Of a DNA stretch of 38,491 nt, positions 7,711 to 16,654 are shown one piece after another. This stretch comes from Clostridiales bacterium (GTDB lineage: Bacteria > Bacillota > Clostridia > Christensenellales > UBA1242), in contig DPGI01000006.1 of NCBI GenBank assembly GCA_003522085.1, positions 2,191 through 40,681 of the forward strand, given 5' to 3'. A model generated the notes under the pieces. It saw only the letters and a program-made list of their open reading frames with translations, searched no databases and had not been told where the DNA came from. Each line of letters opens with the position of its first letter. Position 1 is the stretch's first letter. The position numbers and the translations under genes are program-made.

Positions 7711-10077
7711 TTAACTCTTTTTGTTGGAACTGCTTGTAAGTTTTTTGGCAAGTTCTTCAATGGCCTTTTTAGTGTCTTCCGTATTCTTAGCAATTGCTTG
7801 TTGCTCTTTAAGTTGTGCTTCTCTCAAATTTTTCAAATCTGCTTTTTCCGCATCGTCCTTGCTCTTTTTAGTTTGAAGTCCTGTTGCCTTTGCAAAATCC
7901 CCTGAAGGATTAATGCCGAATAGTGTGGTAAGATTCTCTTTTGCCTTATCCACTGCGCCAGAGTCACCAAGTTTTTTCCAAGCTGCAGATGCTCCTGTTA
8001 ATTCACCAACCGTCTTAACTGTTGATTTGCTTATGTCAAGAAGCGCCTGACCAACACCCTTAAATACTCCCGTTCCTTTGGTTTGAGTTATATTGCCTTG
8101 ATCATCCATGCTCACAGATCCCGCTTTGTATTTTGACGTATCTTGGCCAAGAATCGAACCAATATTTTTAGCTAATTTGAATTTTCTATCAGTAGCTTTT
8201 TGTTTTCTATCAAATGTATTTTGAGTATGTTGTTCAAATTTTTTCTTTGATTTATCCGTTCCTTTTAATCCAAGTTCATTACTTAAAGTGCTGAAATTAG
8301 CACTGCCTGCCGTTCTTTTATTTACACCCGCCATTTTTATAATGGCTTTTCTCTCTTTATTATCAAGCTTCATAAGCTGAGCAAATGCCTTTCTTTCTTC
8401 ATCAGAAACTGCTGCATTACCCTTTTTACCAACCATTTTGTTGTATTTTCTGTCATCTCTAGCTTGTTTGCTTGCTGCTGCCTTTTGGGCCAGTAAATTT
8501 CCAGCTTTAGTGTTCGCAATCTTGTTGGCAATTTTGCCGCCAGCTTTCTTAGCGCCTTTCGCCGCCGCTTTGCCTCCAGCTTTTGCTCCACTCACGATAG
8601 GTTTTGCCGCTGTGACACCAAGGGCTCCTGCGCCTAATGTGCCAACAACACCTTTAATTGCAGATGCAGTTACATCTTGGCGTGTCGATTGTCCAACTTC
8701 ATTTGCGTCAGATGCTCCAATAAACCCTGATACAAGTTTGATGAATTTTTTTACAAGAGTGAGACCCGCGATAACAATTATCATATTTACAATACCATCT
8801 AGGAACGCCTCGTTGAAGAAAGATATTGTATTAAAGAAAGGTAAAATTAAGAAGAATATATTCATTCCCACAACCGCGCCGAATGCCATTAAAATATCAC
8901 TGGTAAATTGTTTTCTCCATTGGGTAAATCCATTCCCGTCATCCAAAGGCATAATCCCAATAAATGCTGGATAAACGATAAATAACGCAACTACCTGCAA
9001 CAATCTTGCCATAAGTCCAAATATTATGTTTCCAAGCATAACTGCAGTAATACACGCCCCAGCAAAACCAATAATTGCATTGAACGACCACAAATTGTAA
9101 TAATAAAATACCAAACCTATATTATATTTAGAAAAACTTTTTACGTTATACAAACCAGCTTGTAATGTCGCACTATATCCAAATCTAAGAGATGGTCCCA
9201 GCGCATTCGCTTCGCTTGTGTTTTCAATTTCAACTTTTGAATATGTCTCTTTAAGCTTTAAATTGTTTGCAAAGGCGTAGTCAATTTGCGCCGCAATTAC
9301 CTCGTGTTGATTTGCCGAACCACTAGAAGCATAGAACACACCCATATTGTCCCATGTCCCCTTTTCATTTTCATTTGTTGTAGCGGTAAAATAACCTGTC
9401 CTTACACGATTGCAGCCATAAGCCGAAACTTTAAACAACATACCAGAAAATGTAGATGTTTTAGTATAGCCCCCTGCAGAAAAATAGTCATAGCTTGTAT
9501 AAGTCCCATCATCGTCACTGGCAAACTTATTTACTGCATTGGCTTCATAAATGCCGGCCAATGCACTGCCTGTGGTTGGTGAAGTTATTTCATCTAATGA
9601 CCTAAGAAGAATTTGTGTAAGATAAACTCCAAATATTGCAACGATTGGGACAATGGCCATTGTCGCAACCGATTTCAATGCTCCGCGCAAAATCGTCATA
9701 GGATGCGATTTGTTTGCATCATAGTTGTAATGTGCTTTGATAATAGAGACTATTGTAGAAAGAACCAGTAAAATTACGCCAAATATCACAAGCGACCAAA
9801 ATACAGTTGCTATCGAAGAATACGCGGGAGATTTATCAATCCCAACAATTCCCTTTAAAAAGTCAGTTACAATATCTCCTTCTTGCGCAACTCCATTAAC
9901 GTAATAACCATCAAGCCCTGCAAGTTTTCTAACCAAATACTGTAAAAGATCAAGAAGCGATGCAATTGAAGAATATAAAAAGTATATAATTTGGGGTATA
10001 AACGCAAAAAAGCCAAGCACAAAATCTGTAACTTTTTGGAACCATCCCTTTGCTAACAACATGCCTAGTGTTTGCAT
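7711..10077 (-). CDS. VirB6/TrbL-like polytopic membrane protein, paralogue 3
   Basis: A 788-aa protein with about six hydrophobic segments in the first 460 residues, a large outside loop (roughly 155-300) and a long Ala/Lys-rich cytosolic tail. Blocks shared with the two neighbours include RKLAGLDGYYVNG, IIKAHYNYDANKSHP, CNRVRTGYF, IDYAFANNL and YYYNLW. Layout and tail resemble VirB6/TrbL channel proteins of conjugation systems and perhaps the Mbov_0396 ICE protein family; that is pattern-based inference. It is the last of three genes in one direction, 76 bp behind the second, with ribosome site AAAGGAG and ATG start. No VirB4-type ATPase or relaxase gene is in the window. Confidence 0.6.
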   Translation of the reverse strand: MQTLGMLLAKGWFQKVTDFVLGFFAFIPQIIYFLYSSIASLLDLLQYLVRKLAGLDGYYVNGVAQEGDIVTDFLKGIVGIDKSPAYSSIATVFWSLVIFGVILLVLSTIVSIIKAHYNYDANKSHPMTILRGALKSVATMAIVPIVAIFGVYLTQILLRSLDEITSPTTGSALAGIYEANAVNKFASDDDGTYTSYDYFSAGGYTKTSTFSGMLFKVSAYGCNRVRTGYFTATTNENEKGTWDNMGVFYASSGSANQHEVIAAQIDYAFANNLKLKETYSKVEIENTSEANALGPSLRFGYSATLQAGLYNVKSFSKYNIGLVFYYYNLWSFNAIIGFAGACITAVMLGNIIFGLMARLLQVVALFIVYPAFIGIMPLDDGNGFTQWRKQFTSDILMAFGAVVGMNIFFLILPFFNTISFFNEAFLDGIVNMIIVIAGLTLVKKFIKLVSGFIGASDANEVGQSTRQDVTASAIKGVVGTLGAGALGVTAAKPIVSGAKAGGKAAAKGAKKAGGKIANKIANTKAGNLLAQKAAASKQARDDRKYNKMVGKKGNAAVSDEERKAFAQLMKLDNKERKAIIKMAGVNKRTAGSANFSTLSNELGLKGTDKSKKKFEQHTQNTFDRKQKATDRKFKLAKNIGSILGQDTSKYKAGSVSMDDQGNITQTKGTGVFKGVGQALLDISKSTVKTVGELTGASAAWKKLGDSGAVDKAKENLTTLFGINPSGDFAKATGLQTKKSKDDAEKADLKNLREAQLKEQQAIAKNTEDTKKAIEELAKKLTSSSNKKS

Positions 10078-10153
10078 TGCTTCTCCTTTCTTTTTGATTA
10101 TATCAAAATATCATTTCAAAATCAACAATATTTGGCTTTTTCTACTATTTCTT

Positions 10154-12412
10154 TTAACTTTTAATCCTCTTTACTAATTCATTGATTTTTTCAAGAGTCT
10201 TTGCTGATTCATCAGGACTAACTTCAAAACTTAAAACGGAGGATTCAAGAGCTGCTTCTTCCTCTTCTTCCGCTTTCATCTTTTCAGTTTTAAATAATGC
10301 CCCGCCTTTATTTTTACCTTGCACACCAATGGCTTTTGCAAGATCATTCAATTTTTCTTTTCCGGTGTTAATTGCAGAAGATTGCGAAGAAACAAGTCCT
10401 TTTATTCCTGAAATTTCTCCTACTGCTTTAAACGCAACATTACTAATATCAACGATGCCATCACTTATATTTTTTAATCCTGATTTTTTCTTCTTAATAA
10501 TGATAGGTTTGCCATCTTTGCCATTTAATATATTGCCTTTCTTATCCTTCTTGAAAAGCACTTTCTCTGTAACTACATTTCCTTTTTCGTCTGTAACTAC
10601 ATTTCCGTCTTTATCTCTTTTTTCAACTTCAGTGTATTCACTTTCAAGAACAGAATCAACCGGAATGCCAAAACGAGAAAAGATAATTTTTCCAATATCG
10701 CTTTCAAGCGCTTTATTAGCGATTCCACCAATTTTTTCAAATTTTGCAGAAATGGCTTGAGTCTTATCAAATTTATTTTTAAGTTTTTGCGCCATTTGCA
10801 ATCTATACTTTTTAATTTGTTCTGGCGTAACATCTTTTCTCTTAATGTTGTCTCCTTGCTTTGCCATTTGTCGCTTAATTGCAGACCTTGCATACATATC
10901 AGAATTTTTATAATCAGTCTTTATTGATTTAACCATTTGTCGGGCTGAGATAGAAACAGCTCCAACCTTAACCGCATTTCCTATACCTTTTTGCACTGGT
11001 TTAGACGATTCTTTTTTCATGGCACCACCCATTTCGTCAATGTTTTCAGCACCAACAAAACCTGAAACCAACGAAATAAACCTTTTAACCATTGAAAGCC
11101 CTGCAATTAAAACTATCATTTGAAAAATTCCATCTAAAAATGCGTTATTGAAGAATGAAATAGAAAAAATTAATGGCATAATTAAGAATAAAATGTTTAT
11201 TGAAATAACACCTGTGTAGGCTGAAAGAATATATGACATAAACTTCTTCTTCCACGTTTTCGTTGCATTTCCCTCATCAAATGGAGTTATCCCTACAATT
11301 GGCGGATAAATTAAAAACATAATTGACAAGACTAAGAATCTAACCAGAAGACCAAATAGTATATTCCCAAACAATGCCAAGCAGATAGCCACAGCTAAAA
11401 ATCCGACAATATAATTAAAAGTCCATAGATTATAATAATACCACACTAACCCCACATTAAACTTCGAAAAATGATCAACATTTATCAATCCTGCAGCAAA
11501 AACCGCACTAGGTCCAAACGTCAATGATGATGCAATTGCTGCTTCCGCTTCGTTTTTTCCGCTTAATTCTATCGTTTTGCTTGTAACAAGCGATAGTGTG
11601 TTTGAAAAAGCATAGTCTATCTGTTGGGATACTTTTTCTTTTGCGGCCTCTTGTGACATTGATTCGTTTTCAACAAAGAATACGCCTGCATTATCCCATG
11701 CATTTGATCGAACAGTATACTCACCATTTCTAACACGATTCGCATTGTTTACACAAACTTTAAATAAAATACCAGAAAATGTTGGCGTATTCGACCATTC
11801 TTTAGCTCCAAACATATCATATGAAGAATACACTTTTCTTTTCCCATCTTTAGATGCCGTCCCGTGCGCAAAGTTTTCAATTGCTTCACGCTCATAATAA
11901 TCATCAAGAGACGACTCCGAAACAGGCGTTGTGATTGTATCTAATGCGTTAAATAATACAGAGCCAAGATATAGTCCAAACATAACAGTCAATGGAATAA
12001 TCACCATTGTGGCCAGCGATTTTAGAGTCATTTTTAAAATGTAAGACGGTTGAGATTTTTTAGCATCATAATTATAGTGCGCTTTGATAATCGTCAGAAT
12101 TGTCATAACTATCAACACGATAACACCAAAAATTACCATTGACCAAAAAACTGTGTTTAAGGCTGAATAGTTCTTGTTGATTCCTAATATACCTTCAATA
12201 AGTTCAATTACAAAGTCACCTGTCTTTTCAGCGCCGTTGACATAATAAACATCAAGACCAGCAATTTTTCTAAACACAAATTGAAATAAATCCAACAAAC
12301 TGCCTATAGATGTGTAAAGAAAATACATAAGTTGAGGAATTATGGCAAAAAAGCCGCTAATTATATTAGCAAGTTTGTCCATTACTCCGCCAAGCATACT
12401 TAAATTTGCCAT
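10154..12412 (-). CDS. VirB6/TrbL-like polytopic membrane protein, paralogue 2
   Basis: A 752-aa paralogue of its neighbours. It keeps the N-terminal amphipathic and membrane segments (FFAIIPQLMYFLYTS), RKIAGLDVYYVNG, the second helix pair ending IIKAHYNYDAKKSQP, the outside loop with NRVRNGEYT and WDNAGVFF, FSKFNVGLVWYYYNLW, and a final membrane pair followed by FVGAENIDEMGG. The charged tail (from about 470) includes Lys/Asp/Gly turns near 610-650 that look like a short calcium-loop-like or flexible repeat (DKDGN, DEKGN, DKKGN, GKDGK). An excellent AGGAGGT ribosome site sits before the ATG, 23 bp after the first gene's stop, so this is an operon. Function inferred only from similarity of plan to conjugation channel proteins. 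Confidence 0.6.
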   Translation of the reverse strand: MANLSMLGGVMDKLANIISGFFAIIPQLMYFLYTSIGSLLDLFQFVFRKIAGLDVYYVNGAEKTGDFVIELIEGILGINKNYSALNTVFWSMVIFGVIVLIVMTILTIIKAHYNYDAKKSQPSYILKMTLKSLATMVIIPLTVMFGLYLGSVLFNALDTITTPVSESSLDDYYEREAIENFAHGTASKDGKRKVYSSYDMFGAKEWSNTPTFSGILFKVCVNNANRVRNGEYTVRSNAWDNAGVFFVENESMSQEAAKEKVSQQIDYAFSNTLSLVTSKTIELSGKNEAEAAIASSLTFGPSAVFAAGLINVDHFSKFNVGLVWYYYNLWTFNYIVGFLAVAICLALFGNILFGLLVRFLVLSIMFLIYPPIVGITPFDEGNATKTWKKKFMSYILSAYTGVISINILFLIMPLIFSISFFNNAFLDGIFQMIVLIAGLSMVKRFISLVSGFVGAENIDEMGGAMKKESSKPVQKGIGNAVKVGAVSISARQMVKSIKTDYKNSDMYARSAIKRQMAKQGDNIKRKDVTPEQIKKYRLQMAQKLKNKFDKTQAISAKFEKIGGIANKALESDIGKIIFSRFGIPVDSVLESEYTEVEKRDKDGNVVTDEKGNVVTEKVLFKKDKKGNILNGKDGKPIIIKKKKSGLKNISDGIVDISNVAFKAVGEISGIKGLVSSQSSAINTGKEKLNDLAKAIGVQGKNKGGALFKTEKMKAEEEEEAALESSVLSFEVSPDESAKTLEKINELVKRIKS

Positions 12413-12435
12413 AATTTACCTCCTTTTATATTTTT

Positions 12436-14976
12436 TTAATCTATTTTATTTTGATTCCTAAGCGCTTTTTCTAATTTTAAGACAGCGTTATACATTTCTT
12501 TTCCTTCTTCTTCGCCGCCTTTAACAACAAGTTTTTGTTGTTGTGAGCCTTTGCTTTGACTCTCTTGTTCTTTTTGGGTTTGGAAAGTTTTACTTTGAAG
12601 TTGACTAGCTTGAACTCCAAGCTTTTGTGCAAAATCTTTAAGAATTATATGCCCATTGTCTATTGCTTTGGTTTCTTTACCTAATGATTCAATTGCTTTA
12701 TCAAAACCGGTGATAGATCCAAACGCCTTAATAGTTTCTCCACCGAATTTAATAATCGAATCAATTGAGTTTTGAGATAAAAATGATTTAGGTATATGAG
12801 ATTTTTTAATTTCATATCCATCCATCACATAGCCAGCGTCAGACATTGTTTCAATCTCGTTGTCTAGTTGTTCAATTCGCTGTTGTGCTGCAGCTGTTTT
12901 TCTATATTCTGCCGCTTCAGTGTGTTTTTCGCTTGCTTCATTTCGCAAAGAGTTTGCCTTTTGGGCATGAGAGTTTTGTTGTTTAAATTTTTCAACATAT
13001 TCTCGGTGCAACCTTTTTCGATCAGCATCGGTGACACCTTCTTTATTGATGTCTTTCAAATATTCTTTTTCCAGTTGAGCTGCCAACTTACTGTCTTTAC
13101 CAAATTTTTCACTTCCATGTGTAGTCGTTCCACCTAGGAACATATTAAAGTTTGCTGCTGATTTATCCGATTCTTTTTCTTCTTCATCTGCCTCTACATC
13201 TGTTGCATTAGCTTCATTTTCAAGTTCATCTGCTTTCTTTGTGGTTTCTTCTGAAGTTTCACCTTTATTACTATCTTCAATTTCTCTTTCAAGTTCTTCT
13301 TTTTCTTGTTTTTTCTTTTCTATTTCGTCGGCTTTAAGTTCGTCATGAATTTTTTGAGATACTTTTGCTGAACCATCTTCTTGTTGTTTCATCACTGCTC
13401 TTCGCAGATTGTTTTGATGAATCTTTTTAACTGTGCTTTCTGCCGCTTTTGCTGCAGCGCCAACACCCGGTAATAATTTGGCTACTTTTACAGCTACTAC
13501 AGCTGCCCCTGACAATTTTTCCGCACTCACACCAGAAGCTTTACCTACTTCTTTTTTGAGTTCGCTTCCAGCAGAATATGCATCCTTCCCACCAACAAAA
13601 CTAGATATCAATGCAATCGTTTGCTTTACTGCTAATAGACAGGTTATAATAATTACCATATCCATTATTGCATTCAGCATCGAATTATTGAAGAATGTTA
13701 TGGACTGAATGTGAGGCAACATCATAAACATCAGGTTCATTCCCAATATGGCGCCATAAGCCATCATAACATCGCCAACAAAATTTTGCTTCCATTGTCC
13801 GAAAGCTTTTCCATCCTCTAAAGGCCCCATTCCCACAACAGGTCCTAAACATATCAGCAATGCGGTGCACTCCAAAAGTCTTACAACAAGACCAAAAACA
13901 ATATTACTTAAAAAAGTGATAGCGATTGTTATACCAATAAATGCTATTAAAAAATTAAATTGCCACAGATTATAGTAATACCAAACCAAACCTACATTAT
14001 ATTTTGAAAACGACTTAAATTGAATTGTTCCGGCATACCAAACGCGGCTTTGCAGATATTTAAACGAACTTACCAGCAACAAACTTTCTTCTTTTAAAAT
14101 GCTTGCGGTCTTTCTTTCATTAAGTCTTAAGTTGTTTGCAAAAGCATAGTCAATCATATATGCCACCGCTTCTTTTTGTTCTGCCGGTGAAGATAGAGTG
14201 GAGTTAAAAATACCACAGTCGGACCATTTACCATCTGCTGGATCTAAACTTGCTCCGCCATCGGCTGCCGAATATGCGCCATATCGAACACGGTTGCAGT
14301 TGTTTGCCGCAGCTTTAAACAAAATACCAGAAATTGTCACATTCCCTGTTGGCGCGCTGGAACCGAAAAAGTCATAAGAAGCATATGTAGGTTGTCCCCA
14401 TTCATCTTTTTGTTCTACGAATACGGTTTTATAATTTCCTTCCGAAGACGCGAAGGCCTGTTCGGTTGTGCCAACTGACGAAGACGCCGTGATGGTATCA
14501 AGAGTTTTTAAGAATATGTTTGCAAGATAAACACCTAAAATTGTAACAATTGGAACGATTGCCATAGTTGCGATATTTTTTAGTGCCTTGCCAATTATAT
14601 GCGAAGGTCGCGATTTCTTTTCATCATAATTGTAATGCGCCCTAATCATAGAAATGATAACGCCAAGAATAAGCAAGATAATGCCAAAAAGCATCATCGA
14701 CCAAAAAACAGTGTTCAGTGCCGAATAACTTCCGTCAAGCCCAAGAACACCATTTACGAATCTTGTCAAAATGTCACCGTCGTTTTTAACTCCGTTAATA
14801 TAATAAGAGTCAAGCCCAGCGAGTTTTCTAAGCAAATATTGAAATGCATCTAAAACGCTTGCTACACAGGTATAAAAGAAATAGATAAACTGAGGAATAA
14901 CCGCAAATATTCCAGTGATGAAGTCTGTAAGTTTTGTCCAAAAACCGGCGCCTAAAAGCGAGACTATTCCGTTCAC
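12436..14976 (-). CDS. VirB6/TrbL-like polytopic membrane protein, paralogue 1
   Basis: An 846-aa first gene of the triplet, starting with GTG behind AAGGAG. It has the same plan: membrane helices near residues 15-45, 85-115 and 130-160, an outside loop of about 150 residues containing NRVRYGAYS, WSDCGIF and IDYAFANNL, then YYYNLW and two further hydrophobic blocks up to about 455. The cytosolic tail is the longest of the three and strongly coiled-coil (E/K/Q-rich, about 540-720). The end of the tail carries the motif also seen in the other two (K-x-F-G-S-I-T-G ... LKDFAQKLGVQ). A promoter lies at 15035-15063. Which machine it belongs to is not shown by the neighbours. Confidence 0.6.
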   Translation of the reverse strand: MNGIVSLLGAGFWTKLTDFITGIFAVIPQFIYFFYTCVASVLDAFQYLLRKLAGLDSYYINGVKNDGDILTRFVNGVLGLDGSYSALNTVFWSMMLFGIILLILGVIISMIRAHYNYDEKKSRPSHIIGKALKNIATMAIVPIVTILGVYLANIFLKTLDTITASSSVGTTEQAFASSEGNYKTVFVEQKDEWGQPTYASYDFFGSSAPTGNVTISGILFKAAANNCNRVRYGAYSAADGGASLDPADGKWSDCGIFNSTLSSPAEQKEAVAYMIDYAFANNLRLNERKTASILKEESLLLVSSFKYLQSRVWYAGTIQFKSFSKYNVGLVWYYYNLWQFNFLIAFIGITIAITFLSNIVFGLVVRLLECTALLICLGPVVGMGPLEDGKAFGQWKQNFVGDVMMAYGAILGMNLMFMMLPHIQSITFFNNSMLNAIMDMVIIITCLLAVKQTIALISSFVGGKDAYSAGSELKKEVGKASGVSAEKLSGAAVVAVKVAKLLPGVGAAAKAAESTVKKIHQNNLRRAVMKQQEDGSAKVSQKIHDELKADEIEKKKQEKEELEREIEDSNKGETSEETTKKADELENEANATDVEADEEEKESDKSAANFNMFLGGTTTHGSEKFGKDSKLAAQLEKEYLKDINKEGVTDADRKRLHREYVEKFKQQNSHAQKANSLRNEASEKHTEAAEYRKTAAAQQRIEQLDNEIETMSDAGYVMDGYEIKKSHIPKSFLSQNSIDSIIKFGGETIKAFGSITGFDKAIESLGKETKAIDNGHIILKDFAQKLGVQASQLQSKTFQTQKEQESQSKGSQQQKLVVKGGEEEGKEMYNAVLKLEKALRNQNKID

Positions 14977-15034
14977 CTTTTCTCCTTATAAAATTTTTTG
15001 AAAAACAAGCACAATGTTAGATATTATTTTTTAC

Positions 15035-15063
15035 ATTATAACAAAATAAAATGCAAAAAACAA
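15035..15063 (-). promoter_or_regulatory. Sigma-A-like promoter of the VirB6-like operon
   Basis: Minus strand TTGTTT, 17-base spacer, TATAAT; the -10 box ends 58 bases before the GTG start of paralogue 1. Confidence 0.55.
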
Positions 15064-15164
15064 CAGATTTTTCAATGGAATAAATATAAATATATTAAAT
15101 ATATTAAAAGACTTTATCCAAAAAGTGTCGCAAAAATTTTTTTATAAAAAATAATTAAAAGTGA

Positions 15165-15193
15165 TTGACAAGTTAAAATAATTATGGTATCCT
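15165..15193 (+). promoter_or_regulatory. Promoter of tRNA-Ala
   Basis: TTGACA (15165-15170), 17-base spacer and TATCCT (15188-15193), 14 bases before the first base of the tRNA. Confidence 0.75.
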
Positions 15194-15207
15194 TACAAAG
15201 CATTTAA

Positions 15208-15284
15208 GGGGGATTAGCTCAGCTGGCTAGAGCGCCTGCCTTGCAAGCAGGAGGTCATCGGTTCGATTCCGATATTCTCCACCA
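15208..15284 (+). tRNA. tRNA-Ala (anticodon TGC)
   Basis: Full cloverleaf: acceptor GGGGGAT paired with ATTCTCC (two G-U), D stem GCTC/GAGC, anticodon stem CCTGC/GCAGG with loop CTTGCAA and anticodon TGC at 15242-15244, T stem ATCGG/CCGAT with TTCGATT, discriminator A and encoded CCA. It has its own promoter and terminator, so it is a single-gene unit. Confidence 0.96.
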
Positions 15285-15288
15285 AAAA

Positions 15289-15313
15289 CGCGGCTTAACA
15301 GTCGCGCTTTTTT
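15289..15313 (+). terminator. Terminator of tRNA-Ala
   Basis: Stem CGCGGC (15289-15294) with GTCGCG (15301-15306), loop TTAACA, followed by CTTTTTT. Confidence 0.8.
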
Positions 15314-15360
15314 ATTGTCAAAATCTCCCCATTGCTTAAAACAGTCAAAAAATGTAATAA

Positions 15361-15388
15361 AAAAACCTTAGAGTAATCTAAGGTTTTT
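15361..15388. terminator. Terminator after the acidic membrane protein
   Basis: Perfect 12-bp stem (15361-15372 with 15377-15388), loop GTAA, T-rich on both sides; located 12 bases after the stop codon at 15400 on the minus strand. Confidence 0.8.
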
Positions 15389-15399
15389 AATTTTAAAAC

Positions 15400-16566
15400 T
15401 TAAATTGAAGCATTAGGATCTTCAGTTTCCGTCCCTGTCTCTCCTTCTGCTGGAGTTGTAGGTTGCTCAGCTGGCTTGTTAATTTCGGCAATTTTAGCCT
15501 CAATCTCAGGTGAAACGTCTTTGTCTAATGCAAATCTGCCACTTGGATATCCGCCCTTCATTGCCCTATCCATTTTCGCTATAAACTTACTTTCAGTTTC
15601 AGCTGTTTTTTCTTTAACATACTCACTAAATCCAATTTTATCGCCTAACCCATCAACATAAAAACGTGTTGTCATGTTAATCCCCGAGTTAACTTGTTTT
15701 GATGAGCTGCCTACATAAACCGTTCCTTTACCAACAACTTTGTTTACATTGGCAACAATACCATCAATCGTCTCTGCACTTACTGGATTTGCTTCTTTGT
15801 AAGTCTCAACTGATACATAAACATTTCCTATTGAAAGAAGTGCGGCGCCGTTTTCTCCAAAATCTCCCACTTGTTTAAAGTAATCATCAAATGTGTCTGC
15901 AGCAACTCCACTGGCAATTACAGGAACAATAATTTTTTTGCCATTAGTCTTGTTTTTCATTTTAAAATAAACAGTTGTTGATGTCCCGTTGTTTTGAATG
16001 AAATTTGCTCCTTCTTTAGCATATCCTGGATATCCCGCTAAAACGCTATCAACTGTTTTTTTACCTTTTGCAATTGTTTCTGCTTGCTTATCTGCAGGTG
16101 TTTCTGTTGAAGTATTATTTCCACCACCAGCTGCATTAATTTTATCAATCGCTTTGTTATTTTTAATAGCATATGTCGCTGTTAATGTAGCGACTGCAGT
16201 AGCCACAAGTGCGACAACCGCAGCTAATGTCACAAATAATTTGTTTTTGATAGTTCCCTTGGTTTTTGTTGATGGCATTGTGTCTGCGGTATGGCTTGTT
16301 CCGCCAATATCTTCATGCCCTATTCCGCTTGGAAGTTCAGCTTCTTCTGATGTCGAAGGAGTTTCCTCAGTTTCGGCAGGCTTTTCTTCTGCAGCAGGTT
16401 CTACTGGCGCTGGTTCTTCACTCGCAGCAGGGGTTTCAGCTTCCGAAACCACTTCTGAAGTTGTTTCTTCGATTGTTGCAGTCGCTGGTTCCTCAGCCAT
16501 TAAAGATGAAATAGAAGGTGTTGTTTCTTCTACTGTAGGTGTTGTTTTTTCTGTGGTTGTTTCCAT
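15400..16566 (-). CDS. Acidic Thr/Glu/Pro/Ala-rich single-pass membrane protein of unknown function
   Basis: A 388-aa protein. Residues 1-105 are low complexity, rich in Thr, Glu, Pro, Ala and Ser, with no hydrophobic stretch; a single membrane helix follows (about 108-130, LFVTLAAVVALVATAVATL), with Lys before it. Residues 150-370 form a soluble domain with predicted alternating strands and helices, and the end is again Pro/Thr/Glu-rich. The likely topology is acidic N-terminus in the cytosol and the domain outside. The ATG at 16566 has an AGGAGGG ribosome site and a consensus promoter; an in-frame TTG further upstream (16623) lies inside the promoter and is rejected. No family is recognised. 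Confidence 0.8.
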   Translation of the reverse strand: METTTEKTTPTVEETTPSISSLMAEEPATATIEETTSEVVSEAETPAASEEPAPVEPAAEEKPAETEETPSTSEEAELPSGIGHEDIGGTSHTADTMPSTKTKGTIKNKLFVTLAAVVALVATAVATLTATYAIKNNKAIDKINAAGGGNNTSTETPADKQAETIAKGKKTVDSVLAGYPGYAKEGANFIQNNGTSTTVYFKMKNKTNGKKIIVPVIASGVAADTFDDYFKQVGDFGENGAALLSIGNVYVSVETYKEANPVSAETIDGIVANVNKVVGKGTVYVGSSSKQVNSGINMTTRFYVDGLGDKIGFSEYVKEKTAETESKFIAKMDRAMKGGYPSGRFALDKDVSPEIEAKIAEINKPAEQPTTPAEGETGTETEDPNASI

Positions 16567-16594
16567 TGCGAAACCCTCCTTTATGTTCGTATAT

Positions 16595-16623
16595 ATTATA
16601 CCGCAACTGTTACTTGTTGTCAA
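16595..16623 (-). promoter_or_regulatory. Consensus sigma-A promoter of the acidic membrane protein gene
   Basis: Minus strand TTGACA (16618-16623), exactly 17 bases, TATAAT (16595-16600): a perfect match, suggesting high constitutive expression. Confidence 0.85.
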
Positions 16624-16654
16624 TACCTGTTTTAAAAGAAAATTTAACTTATTT

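Noticed and set aside
15208..15284. tRNA-Ala as integration site for the defence island
   Set aside because: The island lies on the 5' side of the tRNA, no integrase gene is present and no second copy of the tRNA 3' end is seen near the left edge.
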